Source: Phymatolithon calcareum
Taxonomy: Eukaryota; Rhodophyta; Florideophyceae; Hapalidiales
DNA length: 64,000 bases
Reading direction: 5' to 3'
NCBI GenBank assembly: GCA_977006965.1
Contig: OZ345357.1
Coordinates: 124,001-188,000, forward strand
This document shows positions 32,301-44,575 of the stretch, in pieces (within the stretch, counting starts at the first letter, position 1; each line of letters begins with the position of its first letter). Position numbers and translations under genes: made by a program. The notes beneath the pieces were generated by a model that was not told the DNA's origin, made no database searches, and saw only the letters and a program-made list of their open reading frames with translations.

Positions 32301-32791
32301 CGAAAGCGAAGAAAGTGAAGAAAATGGAGCCCAGTAGCGAGTCCAAGGAGAATATCAAAGACCAAAGTGATTTCACAAGTGCAATGCAAACATCACCAGG
32401 AGATGGCACTCCTCCACTGACGTCCTAGAACGGAATGAGAAGCGCTTCTATGTCTGGCTTCGAAAACATTAAGGCAACCTCTATTAATGTTACGATCAAC
32501 CACAACAACAAGTAAGTAGAACGTACTCAACTTCATTTTAAAATAATGATGTAACCCAAGAAACCGATCCGAACTTAAGTCTTGTGGTACACAAGTAACT
32601 CTGTTGTACACACGTAGCTCCTTTAAGAATGTTAACACACGTTTCAAATAGTGCAGCGCTGAGCAGAAAAGACATCAGCCAATAGTGGGCCTCTATTTAC
32701 ACCCCAGTGGGAATGATACCGGCGAGCGGGAATGATATCAGATCATATGCTCACCTGCGCCCGATTATTTTCTCCCCATCCCGTTTGACAA

Positions 32792-33155
32792 GGAAAGATG
32801 ATGAACTTATACGGGATGTTACGGGGATAAGCAAACCAACAAATGATGGTGGACACCAAGTTGTAGGGGACAGTAGGCTTAAACAGGTGGTGACAGCTGA
32901 GACTGAAGAAGTAAGATTAGGAAAAGTTTATGAGTTAGCTGAGCCTCGCAGGCCAGATGCTGAGGGTCGGAAATTAAAACGGACAAGGATCCGCAGTAGA
33001 AGGGTGGTTCCCTCCACTGCTGAGATGCAGTATTTGCGATTATGTTAAAACGGCTCGAAGGGTTAGAGAAACTAATACAGTCTAAAAAGAATCCAAGCGC
33101 TACGAGGACACCTAGTAAGAAACTTTCGGTTAAGAGTTCGAAGACTGGAAAAGGT
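32792..33155 (+). pseudogene. Gag-like relic (copy 2), 5' part
   Basis: This corresponds to 1620-2204 on the other copy, without the solo LTR found there. The frame 32707-33048 contains GRKLKRTRIRSRRVVPSTAE. The gag-like sequence is then cut at 33155 by the 525-bp insertion and copia 1, and resumes at 39386. Confidence 0.45.
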
Positions 33156-33160
33156 GTTCA

Positions 33161-33665
33161 TGTCAAGACTCTCAATGATTCGAATCACACGTCCGCAACC
33201 ACGACAGCAAACCAGGCGTGAGAACAGATCCGTGACTCACCAGCCAACAAACCAGGTCCTACCTCTCGGTGGAAGTAGTGGCCTTAGAACGAGGTGAGAT
33301 GTCCCACCACCTTAGGTGGCGAAGTTGCCAGTCTACGACTTCGAGCACCTTGAGGGAAGTAGCGCACAATAATGTGGCTTTCGAGAGGAAATCAATTCCT
33401 TTTGATGTTTAATTATTTTTCTTCTGTTGTTATCTTTTCTACATCCGGCGCTAGTCGCCATCGCCTTTTATACCCATTCCTGGGTTTCGTGTAACTATGA
33501 GAGTTACTGGCAATACTGTAAATGAACAAGTAGACTACATCATGGAATACGCAATAAATTCTGAGTGATGGCCAATGGTTGTTATGAAGTATACATGTTA
33601 TACTTCATGGCACATTGCCGTCCACAGGAAGTAACAATATAGCCTTTGTGGTTAGTTCCTCCACA
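33161..33665 (-). repeat. Copia 1 LTR (3')
   Basis: The 505-bp repeat is the partner of 38356-38860 and shows about nine substitutions relative to it. Its termini are TGTCAAG and CTCCACA. A purine-rich tract lies directly inside it on the coding strand. Confidence 0.9.
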
Positions 33666-33700
33666 CTCACAATTTTTTCTTTTTCGAGTTTCGATTCGGG

Positions 33701-35344
33701 TTACTGAGATATATCAGAAGCCCATCCCTCAGCCTTAATTTCAAGCCGGTTATTGCGAAGTAGTTCTCGTAGGGGATGTGACGAGTTAACCAATGTCTCT
33801 CGTGTAAGAGCATCAGCAGTATTTCTTATGCCTGGTATCCAGCCGATTGTTCTAATTTCTCCCTTCTTGTGCGATTCACGAAGCGCATTGGCGTCAATCT
33901 GTAACCGCTTCTCTAAGGTGTTCGCACCTTTCGCAATGGTGTTGAACACAGATCTGGAGTCCACAAATACATCCAGCGGTATGCTGCGGTCGAGTGCAGC
34001 GTCCAAAGTATGCTTCACGACAAACGATGAATCGAAACCGTAGACTAGCTCAAGTAGCTCTGCAGCCATGACCGAACGAGTAACGCGGCGACATCGTATA
34101 GAACCGTAGTGAATAATATTACAGCGTCCGGTGTCATCGGCAAGTAAAAGGACAAACCCCAAAAGAGAAGACAAACCATCAACATTTGCAAATGATGAAT
34201 CTGTGAATAGCATTAGACGCAATGTCAGGGGATTTAAAGTCACAAACTTCATTCCATCATCAATTGTGTTGTTGCAGTATCCGATGATTTTCCCCATTTT
34301 CTTAAACGTAGTTTCAGTAGGTTTGTTGACCTCCTTTGCCATCATCTGGACTTGACCAGCAATATCAGGGCGGGTGCATCCTCCAATGTACTGCAATTTT
34401 GCTCTTATGCTTACAAGCTCTTGGTCGTTCTTTGGATGATCGGATTTTAACTTTTCCGGCTGAGAAATCTTGTACACATTTTTAGAGAGTCGCGTCACAA
34501 TAGATCCATTGAATCCCACACGCACTCCTTCTTTCAAAATCAGACGCGGTTTGCAGTCAAACCGTTTAACTTCTCTCAGCTCGGTATCCAGGAATTCTTC
34601 GTCGCCGTTTCCCAATGAATCTTCCACTTGTAGAATCACGAAATTTGGAAGAACGCTGGGATCCGGTGATTCCTTATTCGCACGATGGTATAAGAAACAG
34701 CTGTCCGCTGCGGATGCGGTCATATTTAAGCGATCTGTGTGATGCTTATGGTAGGTGTCAAACCAATATATTCCAGATTCGGGTATTCCATACAATGGTT
34801 TGACTGCTCTCAATACGCAGGTGTTGCCGATATTCATTTCTGGGAGCGGCTCGAGATAAATCTTGCGTGATAGAGTGGATTCGCTCTGAACATACGCCTG
34901 TGATATGTCTCTTACATATGTCTCTCGCTCCGGGCACATTGCAGCAAGAGAAAAAGCAAGTCGCTGTGCCCAACGTGTTACAGTTGGAGAACGGGTTGGG
35001 ATTGATGCTGCCCCTGCATCCAAATAGTTTAGAGCAACTATTCTTGATTTTAAAGTGGTACTCCCGCTATCCATAACTTTCACTTTGTCCACCCAGCCGA
35101 GTTTGTAAATTCGTGCGTCTTTGGGCACATCTGATCTTTTCACAGTCTCAAATACTTTTCTTTTGTTTAGACCTTCCAGCTCCTTATTTCTCGCTTCAGT
35201 GAAATCATATGTATTGATGTCATCTCCAAGTTTCCATACGTTGTGTAAATCATATACATTGAATCGAGTGGGGCTGGTTTGACGACGCTTGAGCGAAATA
35301 TTTGGTGCCCATGAGGAAGCTGCACACAAACAGTCTCTGCACAC
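33701..35344 (-). pseudogene. Copia 1 reverse transcriptase and RNase H
   Basis: The 547-codon frame covers RT and RNase H. RT motifs: DISQAYVQSE (first catalytic Asp), AVKPLYGIPESG, and QVEDSLGNGD at the position of the copia VDD box (compare LVDDTLGFG in copia 2 here). The first Asp of that pair is Glu, which should impair polymerisation. RNase H follows with FTDSSFANVDG, MAAELLEL and FVDSRSVF. The integrase-RT junction at 35344/35348 has shifted frame. Confidence 0.8.
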
Positions 35345-35347
35345 TTT

Positions 35348-36729
35348 TCAATAAATGGAAAAGGTCCTTACCACTTCTTGCTCTTTTTGCGAAGGACGAG
35401 AACATGTGCTCCGGGGAATAATTTTGTCAAGGTCGATTTTCTCCCCGCCAGCAGGTCCGATATGTTTTAAACCAAATTTGACTCTTGCCTTTGCATGTAC
35501 CTTCGCAACTTCGTTCATTGCAAGATCCATAGCTCTCGCCCGCTCTACTTGTTTGGGCGCAAATGATGGACGGGCGGGCTTTGGAAGTGCTCCAAAGACG
35601 AGAAGGGTTGGACACAAACCCTCCGGTCCTTTTGTGTTGTTCACGGCTTTCACTGCGAGCTGTAGAATTTCTGGAGCCCGTGAGCGTGGTAGGTTGGTGA
35701 TATCGTTCAACGTGCGACATTGTCTCAGGTTATTCCACGGGTGCCTCAAGAACGGTGATACCGTCTGCATGAGCCAAAGCCTTAAATTCCGCGGATACAA
35801 AATTTGATCCTTGATCTATGCGAAGGAAGTCGGGGGGCCTAGATACACAAGTGACCAAAAGTGCAATAATGCTTTCCAGACAGTCTCCGATCTCATGTTC
35901 GGAAGTATAGAAGCTGATCCAAAGTGGGTACACTCGTCAACACAATGTAGAATATTCCGTCCATCGATGTTCATAATATCGATCGCAACAATGTGATTGA
36001 AACGATAGTCCTCTGTCCCAACGGTTAGCTTAAATCTTCTGGGTTTCCTTGAATGCTTTGCACATGTAAAACACTCCTTAGCAATTATTTCGAGCTCATT
36101 TCTTACTCTCGGACTGTCTGGCCGTGCTCATTTTAAAAGTTCATTTAAGGCGCGTGCTGATGGATAACCGAGTGAACAATGAAGTTTGCGTAACTCCTGT
36201 GATGTGTAGAGAATTTGGTCATTTGGTACCCACGTCAACCACACATGGTCATTCTTTACCTCCAACGGCTCTCTTTTGTCCTGTAAGGTGAGGCAATTCT
36301 TTTGAATTGATATGTCCAGTCCCATTTTCTTCATGTCCTTAAGACATAAAATGGATGGGCAGTTTCTTCCACAATATGAAACCGAACTGTTGGTGATATT
36401 CCAAGTCCGTGCATTGGAATTCTGATGTCTGCATGGCCAATCGTTGACTCCGATCCTGCAAATCCATGTAGACGTTTCTTGGAACTTGTGTCAATGTATG
36501 GGTGGTCAAGCGCTGCAGATCGAAGATGTTCCTTGCAGTATGCTCGAAATTGAGAAACACTCATGACACTTGATCTGTTTGCTCCTGTGTCGATCATAAT
36601 TCCCTCAAAGAAATACGAATGATCTTCCGGTTTGGAAAGCTCTTGTTCAATGCATGCAATCTCTCTTTGATGATTAAGCTCAAAACCATGAATGAAAGAT
36701 CTATTTGATAGCTCGTTTGTGATCCCCAA
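35348..36729 (-). pseudogene. Copia 1 protease and integrase
   Basis: Frame 36331-36729 holds the aspartic protease (GIMIDTGANRSSV, DTG intact). Frame 36128-36334 holds the integrase zinc-finger start (SQELRKLHCSLGYPSARALN). Frames 35730-35933 and 35348-35800 hold the core (RIDQGSNFVSAEFKALAHAD, then APVE and the C-terminal part with NTKGPEGLCPTLLVFGALP). Frameshifts and a stop interrupt it between 35930 and 36130. Confidence 0.7.
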
Positions 36730-36804
36730 ATTAACTTCGCTGAGCCCTTAGCTCACCATATCATGATCTTCCTCCGCTAATGAATCAGAGGATGACACGT
36801 CGAC

Positions 36805-38286
36805 TTAATTGGCGTAGTCTTCGTCTTCTTCATCATGTAACAGCTCGACAAAATCATCGATGTTGCAATAAACTTTTCCGCTTTTTCGGTGCCGTTCGAG
36901 AGCAGCTCTGATCTCCTGGTGCGAGTGAAAATTTCGTGCTAGGTGATCTTTCCCGCAGCACCAGCAACCCTTCACTTTTCTCGATTGTTCCCTACGAGAC
37001 ACGTTTCTCCTTAGGTGCTTTCTTGCCTTGCCGCCAAATCGAGTGTCAGCTCCGTAATGTACTGAGTCAATATCATGATCTTCCTGACTGACAAAGGACG
37101 CGGCAGATCCTGCATTTGATGATAGAAGCGCTGCAATTCTCTGATTTGCTTCTTGTGCAGTAGGCGGAATCCGTTCACGAAGTGCCCTTATTAGCTGGGA
37201 GGAGTCTGCAGATCTGACTTGTTGATCACGCAAAAATCTGCCCTGCTGGTAATCAGCATGCAATTGTCTTTAAATGGATGACAATTTAGCAGAGAGATCC
37301 CTAAAAACTGCCACTTGCGATTTTTCAGGTTGTAGCTTCATTGACGCTGATAGCCTCATTCCTTGCCATTCTTGTAGAAGTCTGTTCCTCTGTTCGTCTG
37401 ATGTATACCATGAAGTTTACCCATTGACACAGTCGGGGTATGATGTACAGTCCCGCAGGTTGCTGTTGAAGTATTTTAGTGCCGAGCTCTTCAGCATTAT
37501 CGGAATGCATCTAAGCTTATCTTCATCATCTTCAACCCCCAATACAGCAGAGAGTTTGTCATAAAGCTCAATAGCTTCCGCAATGTTGTCCCCATAATCT
37601 CCGCCAAACAATGGTCTCCCATTGTACGATTTCATAAGCGTACTCATCGCGTAGCTGTTAGACTTTCGTTTGAAGCTGTGTTCCGCCATGAAGTTTAGAC
37701 TCTCTCCAGGGCCAGAATCCTCGCTACCATTAATTTCACCACCACGTATGAAAGCATCGGTTGCACGCTTATTCTTGGGTTCTTCCTCTTTGACACGATT
37801 TTCTTCTTTTGGTAAATCAGTTGGATTCTTTCCGTTATCCTTTGGTTGTGGAAACTCTTTCGATGTAAAACAAATCCATATTGCTTCCCTTTTGCTCTGT
37901 CCTGGCTCACATGCCACGTACACTCCACCTTTTAGTAACATGACTCTCAGTTTCAATACTGCATTGTCACTCATGTACTGAATTGAGTAGGAGCTCCATG
38001 TTGTCCGCGCTTCCTCCCATAGTCGTTTTCCCGTCAGACCGAGTGCCTCACATTCTTCAAAAGCCTTAAACAAAGACTGGCTGTAGTCACCGAGTGCTTT
38101 TCGGTATTTGGCAATCGCCGCTGGAGTGGACTTTTCGCCGGGGTACATCGGGTCTTCTGTTTTGAATTTTGACGGTTGGAAAGAGAATGGTGAATTCGTA
38201 GGGTTATCACATTCTTTTCCATGCACGTCGTCATCATTCTGTTCAGTACTTTCTGGCTGATCTCGAACTTCGCATGGTTTACTCAT
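36805..38286 (-). pseudogene. Copia 1 gag
   Basis: Gag starts at 38286 (MSKPCEVRDQPES) and runs in frame to 37417 (KKSTPAAIAKYRKA-like helix, FGGDYGDNIAEAIELYDKL). After a frameshift it continues at 36805-37263 with a knuckle-like CWCCGKDHLARNFH, whose last Cys is missing, and an acidic tail. The ordering matches copia gag. The altered knuckle and shift suggest loss of function. Confidence 0.65.
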
Positions 38287-38355
38287 GATGCAATTAGTAG
38301 CTTGCTTGAAGCTAGAATCTTGTCTGAATTAATATCCATCAGACAGTTATATAAC

Positions 38356-38860
38356 TGTCAAGACTCTCAATGATTCGAATCACACGTCCGCAACCACGAC
38401 AGCAATCCAGTCGTGAGAACAGATCCGTGAATCACCAGCCAACAAACCAGGTCCTACCTCTCGGTGGAAGTAGTGGCCTTAGAACGAGATGATGTGTCCC
38501 ACCACCTTAGGTGGCGAAGTTGCCAGTCTACGACTTCGAGCACCTTGAGGGAAGTAGCGCACAATAATGTGGCTTTCGAGAGGAAATCATTTCCTTTTGA
38601 TGTTTAGTTGTTTTTCTTCTGTTGTTATCTTTTCTACATCCGGCGCTAGTCGCCATCGCCTTTTATACCCATTCCTGGGTTTCGCGTAACTATGAGAGTT
38701 ACTGGCAATACTGTAAATGAACAAGTAGACTACATCATGGAATACGCAATAAATTCTGAGTGATGGCCAATGGTTGTTATGAAGTATACATGTTATACTT
38801 CATGGCACATTGCCGTCCACAGGAAGTAACAATATAGCCTTTGTGGTTAGTTCCTCCACA
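38356..38860 (-). repeat. Copia 1 LTR (5')
   Basis: The 505-bp repeat is followed outside by the duplicated gttca (38861-38865). Inside, on the coding strand, it continues GTTATATAACTGTCTGATGG; I could not match this to a tRNA primer site. Confidence 0.9.
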
Positions 38861-39385
38861 GTTCACGCCGGTACACATCCGCGCCGAAGAAATCAAGGCA
38901 GAACGGAGACACGGTTGGCGTGGCGGAGTTCATGCATCACCGGCTAGCGGGAGTGGCAGCGCTCGGCCACAACGGCCGTTATTCCCAATCCGCCCAGCTC
39001 CTCGGTCTGGAATCATCAACATGCCTTGCCCGTTGTGTTAGCGACCAACCTTGCATAGCCCGAGTGTCGAAGATCATCTTCCGTCGGGGAGATTCTCTTT
39101 CCCGATTTTGCTGTCGACTTGTGTAGTAATATGATTTGTTTTTTTTCCGTGTTTTCTTGTATTTCAATTCCATTGCATTCATGGCAATTGCCGAGCGGTA
39201 ATTACCCTAGCCTAGATTCCGGCCGACGCCGCTAATGCAGAGCTGTCCTTCAACAGCTGGATCTGCGATGGCTAAAAATAAAAGCTTGAGTGCACCTTCC
39301 CATGCGGGAAAGGGGTAACCATTCTGGTGCCCAATTTGTCGCTGGCGAGACACGCGCGGACGAGAGCCAATGCGGGAGTACGAAC
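38861..39385. mobile_element. 525-bp insertion with 7-bp TSD, itself hit by copia 1
   Basis: The other block copy reads straight through here (empty site 1609-1620). The segment is bounded by aaaaggt at 33149-33155 and 39386-39392. It starts GTTCACGCC and ends GTACGAAC, with only a hint of inverted termini. It contains no gene. Copia 1 landed exactly at its left edge, so its first five bases became the copia TSD. Class unknown. Confidence 0.6.
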
Positions 39386-40110
39386 AAAAGGTCACCCAAG
39401 AAAAGTGACAACTTGCCGCAGGGATTTGCTGATAAGACCGGTGAACGATTGGGCCAAGGCAGTGAGTCCGCTCGGACGGTGGGTGGTAGCAGTCAACAGA
39501 AGGGATGCCAGCGGAAGGGTGATAGTGGCGACGGACGTGTTACTAAACGATCGAGGCCAGCCCCTCTTGTAAAGCAAATTACTAAGAGCCGAGAGGTAGG
39601 ACTACACACTGTGCTCATGCACAGGGAAATGTCGATGAGAAGAAACGAGCTACGATGGATAAGCAGCGATTAGAGTACCTCTGATAAACAGAGAAGGCTG
39701 TTAAAGGCCTAAACACAAAGCTGCCCGTTATGTGGGCTGGGGGAAGAACTGCACTTTCGTTCATAGTGGGCATGTTGAAGCATTGTCATGTTTCGTTCGA
39801 AAAGCATTTGGAGGCAGTTGACTGCGTCAACCCTCGTAATCAGAAGGATCTTGAACTCATCGGTAATGTAGTGGATGACATGACGCATGAGAAAGGGATC
39901 CTGGAAGGCCTCTTGCACAATGATCCGTTCGAAAGGCTCGCGCGGCGAGCAATCGGTATCAAAGCGTTCGAGCATGAACTTACGCTGGCTAAATTACACG
40001 GAGGTCGTGCTTCGTGGCAAGTTAGCGATTACCTCTTGGTCGTAACCACCATAGTTGAAGATCCTCTCTTACTGAAGAGCATCTTAAATAACATTAAGGC
40101 AAATGGTCTG
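39386..40110 (+). pseudogene. Gag-like relic (copy 2), 3' part
   Basis: This is the continuation of 32792-33155 and is nearly identical to the reverse complement of 890-1616. The frame 39290-39673 contains GRVTKRSRPAP, and the frame 39730-40158 contains VMWAGGRTALSFIVGMLKH and DPLLLKSILNNIKANGL. The block breaks off at 40110, where segment D begins. Confidence 0.45.
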
Positions 40111-40139
40111 TCGGTTGCACAGAGAGTGGGGGACCAACC

Positions 40140-40930
40140 AGGCTTGGAACCAATTTGATTGCAATTCCAATTAATTGTAATTAATTGCAATTCGAGTTAA
40201 TTGTACAATAGACTCGTGATTGAAATTTGCGAGGTACGATGAGCATCTAATTGCAATGTGTATTTCTCACAAAGATTCAATTGCGCTACGTTTTTCTCTA
40301 TTTATGTGCTGAATCAGAAAAAAGCTACTTTTTCTTACGCATTCGATGCATTTGAATACGTACCCCTTTTGTACTTTCAACATACATCTATGTTAGCACA
40401 TTGAATCAGATAAACGTGGCTGCTGCATAGAAGTACGATGGTACTCCTATAAAAGCCAAAGAGACTGCTAAGTTAATTTCACCAGGGCCAAATTCACCAT
40501 GTCGCCTCCATCACGCAAACCGTCGAAGAAAGAGTTGGTCCTACTTTTCATGAAGAAGCTTCGCGAAGAAATTCGCGATGTCAATATTCGTCGAGGATCC
40601 GGCGTTCGAACAAATGTGACTTTTCAAGTGCATCAGTGCCCGGGTGGAGAGACATGCACCTCCCAGTCAAAACCGGAGTTGGTTTTTGAGCACAGCAAGG
40701 GTACACAAACCCCTACAATCATCTCAAGTCGTGCCTGGTGAACGGAAACGAAGAAGAGTTAGGCTTCGCTAATTGGTAAACGAATTGCAGTAAAGGTTAG
40801 GAAATGCAGTATCGATTGGAGTAGGGATTGCCAATTGCAGTTTAAATTGAAAAGAAGAAGCGACGAACAGTTGAATTGCACGATTGCTCTTTCCTTCAGC
40901 AATTCCAGCAATTAAACTGGTTCCAAGCCT
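40140..40930. mobile_element. TIR element, 791 bp, 9-10 bp TSD
   Basis: The ends AGGCTTGGAACCA and TGGTTCCAAGCCT are inverted repeats, with partial extension (AATTTGATTGC versus GTTTAATTGC). The duplication gggaccaacc lies at 40130-40139 and 40931-40940. The ends resemble the right end of the MITE at 9165-9498. The interior has TTGCAAT-type motifs and an 81-codon frame at 40499-40741 (MSPPSRKPSKKELVLL..., weakly helical), too short for a transposase. It is probably a non-autonomous MULE-like element. Confidence 0.75.
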
Positions 40931-41695
40931 GGGACCAACCCATCCTACTACGTCTAGGATCGATGCTGTTGTGTTTATTAAGGTCACGGCACTCTAGAAC
41001 AGAATCTGCCGAGCTGACTTTGGCTTTCCTTCCTAGGCTTTGAGCCCCGATAGCCCACATGGCTATGGTTAGCCTCACCCCAATATAAACGCTGTTACAC
41101 ACTAAGTGCAAACGCCTATTGAATTCCCTGGGGAGACCCGTCGCTAGACCATTGTCCTGAGCTTGTGGCTTCTGCATGCACATACACGAGAATTTGCCTT
41201 GCTATTTTCACCACGCCCAGTCCCTGTGCCCACTCATTCGCATGGATTGTCTAACTTGTTTACCAACCAAGTACATTGTTCTTAGACACATTCCGTTTTC
41301 ACTTACTCAGAGTAGACTGTCGCCGTAATTAGCTTGGCGATATCTACCCTTACATCGAGGAAGTTTCCAGATCTTGTACCAGGTAGGAGGTAGATTCTCC
41401 TTTTTTGTCTGACACATAGCTTAGTTTTTCTTTGACTCCAAGATGGCCCCACCCTCTCCAGAATCACGTCAGGTAGCCTATTCCAACGTTAGTTGGGATC
41501 ATCAGTCACCCTGTACCTTTCAACAAAGCACAGGCCGTCCAGCCAAAGCATTGGAGTTATTTATTTATTTTTATTCTTTTCTCCGCGCAGTGTCGAGAAT
41601 AAATATCGAGATGTTGAACGCAGAAGCAGTAAATTATTGTATTCAAGTTCAGTGAGGAATAAATAACTGGTTATTCCCTGAATTATTGGATCCCT

Positions 41696-43877
41696 CTAGC
41701 TACTTTCTGTCGCGATAGCATTGACGTCTTCGATTCCCCCCGCACCCGAGTTAGCATGAAGGAACATCCGCTTCTCGAAGTTTGCAGGAATAACGCTTCT
41801 TCTTCTGTCATCCAGTGCGTAACCAGCCATAGAGAAAATCCTCTCGCGCATGTTCGACATTGGTACAATGAATCGCAAGTCCATGTACTCAGAATCAGAG
41901 GAAATATTGCTTTTGCGACGCTTCATTGCGCGCTTGGCTAGCGATAGTGAACTGTCATCAACAGTCAAACTCACAGCACAGACAACCTTCTGCAATTTCT
42001 CAGTAGCACATAGCTCAACCGCTGCCATCGCAGAAACGCGTTGCTCCATAATTTTCACAATTCCAGACTCGAATTCAGGGTGATGGATGATTGCCGCCGT
42101 CGAGCCCAAGCGGACAGAAAGATGTGGGAACTCTTCTATCACGGTATCGAAAAATACCCGGGCGTCCGCCATCGATACGACATCACTTTTGGAGAGCCTT
42201 GGTAATTGCATCGAACGAAGTGAACTCCTCGCATAACGACTGCACTTTTCGGTTTTGGCGTGGGCTTAACGTTAGAGCATCAACCTCGTCAATATTCAGC
42301 TGGGGTAGAAACTCTTTGATAGCCATGTAGCGCTTGAGCATTTGCGCTGTCGATGACCGTCGTGTCACATTGCTCCGGTAGGCGCGTAAGTGCGTAAAGT
42401 TGCGGAGTTTTGCGGCCGGTTTCGGTACGATAGCTTATGCATGATTTCCCTGACGTTCTCAATAATGGCTTGGTGTTCGCGTATCATGTCCTTCATGGCA
42501 AAATTAAAACGGTGGCTCGCACAACCAAGAAAATTCACACCACATAAGTCCGCCAGCAACTTGTTCGTCGAGCAGTTGTTGTCGCTGGTCTTCAAGATGG
42601 TAAGCCGCGGACCGCTAATTACGACGTTCGCGGGTTGATGAACTTGACTGAACCGTATATCGATACGATTCACTTGTGGTGCACGGAGTGGAACGGGAAC
42701 GCGCTCCGGTCGCGGACAGGGACAGAACTTGGGCCGGTAACCTGCAAGTGCCAAACGCAATGCTCGTCGGAGCACTATTACGTTTCGCGGTGATGCCAAC
42801 CGATCTTCGGATCGCTAGCTGGTGTCTCCCCCTACTCGCGACGTAGGGTACGGGGTCTCGCCTCCCTCTTGTGGCGAACGTTGGTTCTTCACCGAGATGG
42901 TGGGATGAATGAAAAGGACTTTACCTTGACGATGGAAATGGTTTGAACTTGATGGTCCCTCTTTCTCCCTCGCGTCGGCATCGTCGACTATGCTAAAGTA
43001 TGCCTCGAGATAAAGCTATCATACGATGATCCCGCGCAGTAAGTGTAAGCTAGGTCTCTTCTACCAATGGATGCCTGGTGCTTTGCTATCCAGGCTAACA
43101 ACCTTGTTGCCCACGTGTATATCGAACCAAGACAACAAACTTACTATTCTTGCGCCAGTTGTCGCCGATGAGTGAAAAAAACATTAGATAGCGATTTTCC
43201 GAACGCACTTAGTACAAACTTGAGAAACCCGTGGTGATTAGCCGCGCTCTGTCCTCCTTCGTCTTTGGAAGGAGAAAACTCCAACAAACACTTCTCGTAA
43301 CCGTGTGTCGTATTCGCGGGAAGGGTAGCGAATATCGCGACATAGTGAGTATCATCAGCGGTCCAACCGTCAAAAACGAGTACAAAGTTCGACGGAAGAC
43401 GACGTGAGAGTTTCGATTCGACGCTTTTCGTGAGGGCATCGAAGAACTTCATTACGTTCTTGTAGCTCATGGAATCAAATCTACAAGCAGCAGTGTAAAT
43501 TGGGTTCTCGGCGACAGTAAACGGCAGCAGGCCTTTGACGATAAACTCTAGCCAGCCGTGGGCCTGCAACGTTTTACGAGGATAAAACAGAGAGACAGGC
43601 CTCGGAACTTGCGAGGTATATGTGGTCGACACATTCTCAGCGAATAAAGCGTTCAGTTCGCTTGGATTCTTGGATTGAACGTGACACAAAAAATTCGTGT
43701 AACCCGTCCAGAATCTTTCCGTCGCGTTCCACACTTTCAAGTCCACACAGCGGAGTTGGGATCCGACTGCGTGAAAAACTCATCTCGAACACGCTTACCG
43801 ACAACTCGCGCCATCTTGGCTGCTACCAAACGGTGCTCGCCTGGTCCACAGTTCTCGTTGTACTGTGTTGATCGCCA
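41696..43877 (-). pseudogene. hAT-type transposase relic (copy 2)
   Basis: Second copy of 7583-9545. Frames 43144-43746, 42365-42579, 42183-42368 and 41696-42211 carry VFDGWTADD, NCSTNKLLADLCGVNFLGC and ASHRFNFAMKD. The C-terminal region is better preserved here (MSNMRERIFSMAGYALDDRR, IPANFEKRMFLHANSG), the typical hAT dimerisation end. A solo LTR splits it at 42580-43157, and a 1-bp change near 42422 shifts the frame. The N-terminal BED-like part lies around 43690-43820. Confidence 0.75.
42580..43157. mobile_element. Solo LTR, 578 bp, TSD gttgt
   Basis: It starts TGTCGCTGGTC and ends TCTTGCGCCA. gttgt flanks it at 42575-42579 and 43158-43162. The empty site is at about 8475-8480 in D copy 1. 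No coding capacity. Confidence 0.8.
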
Positions 43878-44575
43878 TGATTTTCACAATCCTGGGGGAA
43901 CTCTTCAAAACAGGATCGAAAAAATGAGGAGTCCGCAACCGAGACGTCATGCGCTATCGATGACCAACATGTCACATTACTCTTCAAGAATACGTAGACT
44001 CAGTCGGGCGTTCTCTAGTGAATAATGCTTCCAAATAAATACAATAATTGTCGCAACCATGACGATCTCAATAAATGCAATAAATAAGCGCGACTCAGGA
44101 ATAAATTATTAGAACAATAATTTAAATAATTACAATAGCAGTTATTTTTTCCAATGCTTTGCGTCCAGCCGTACCGCGAGGAGGTTGATCTCATAAGACT
44201 ATCTGAGAACATGCCTTTTTGGCATGGCGGCCACAGGAAACATAGCAACTGCTTTGTGCTACTACGAAAATACTAATCTCTCCCTCGTACCTCGTACGAG
44301 TATTAAGTAATTCCGTAAACCTGTCACCTTGTCAAGTGGTTCAGCTGACTTGGGGACGTGCGGGAAAGCGGTCAGGAGAACGTCGCCGGTTCGAGTCGTG
44401 GGTGTGAGACTGTTTCCAGTGAAGATTTTTGACGCGGTTTTTTCTCCTAATTTCTCACGTGCTATACGTATTTTGGGGAGTAATTTTCGCACGACTCAAG
44501 GGGGTCAAGCTGATGTGCAGCGCACATTTACGAGTCGAAATGTTGCTGTAAGGAAAAGCGTCCAGCATTTAGCTA

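Larger units (their letters stand above)
33161..38860 (-). mobile_element. Copia element 1, full length, TSD gttca
   Basis: Two 505-bp LTRs (33161-33665 and 38356-38860; TGTCAAG...CCTCCACA, about 98% identical) enclose 4.7 kb. The flanking duplication gttca is at 33156-33160 and 38861-38865. Minus-strand order is gag, zinc knuckle, protease, integrase, RT, RNase H, the Ty1/copia order. A purine-rich stretch (minus strand AAAAAGAAAAAATTGTGAG) precedes the 3' LTR and probably primes plus-strand synthesis. Frameshifts separate gag, integrase and RT, and the RT active site is altered, so this copy is probably not autonomous despite its youth. Confidence 0.9.

Noticed and set aside
32393-32647. 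84-codon minus-strand frame also found at 5149-5394
   Set aside because: Its conservation reflects the duplicated block. It lies in the tail of the Crypton relic and has no coding features of its own.
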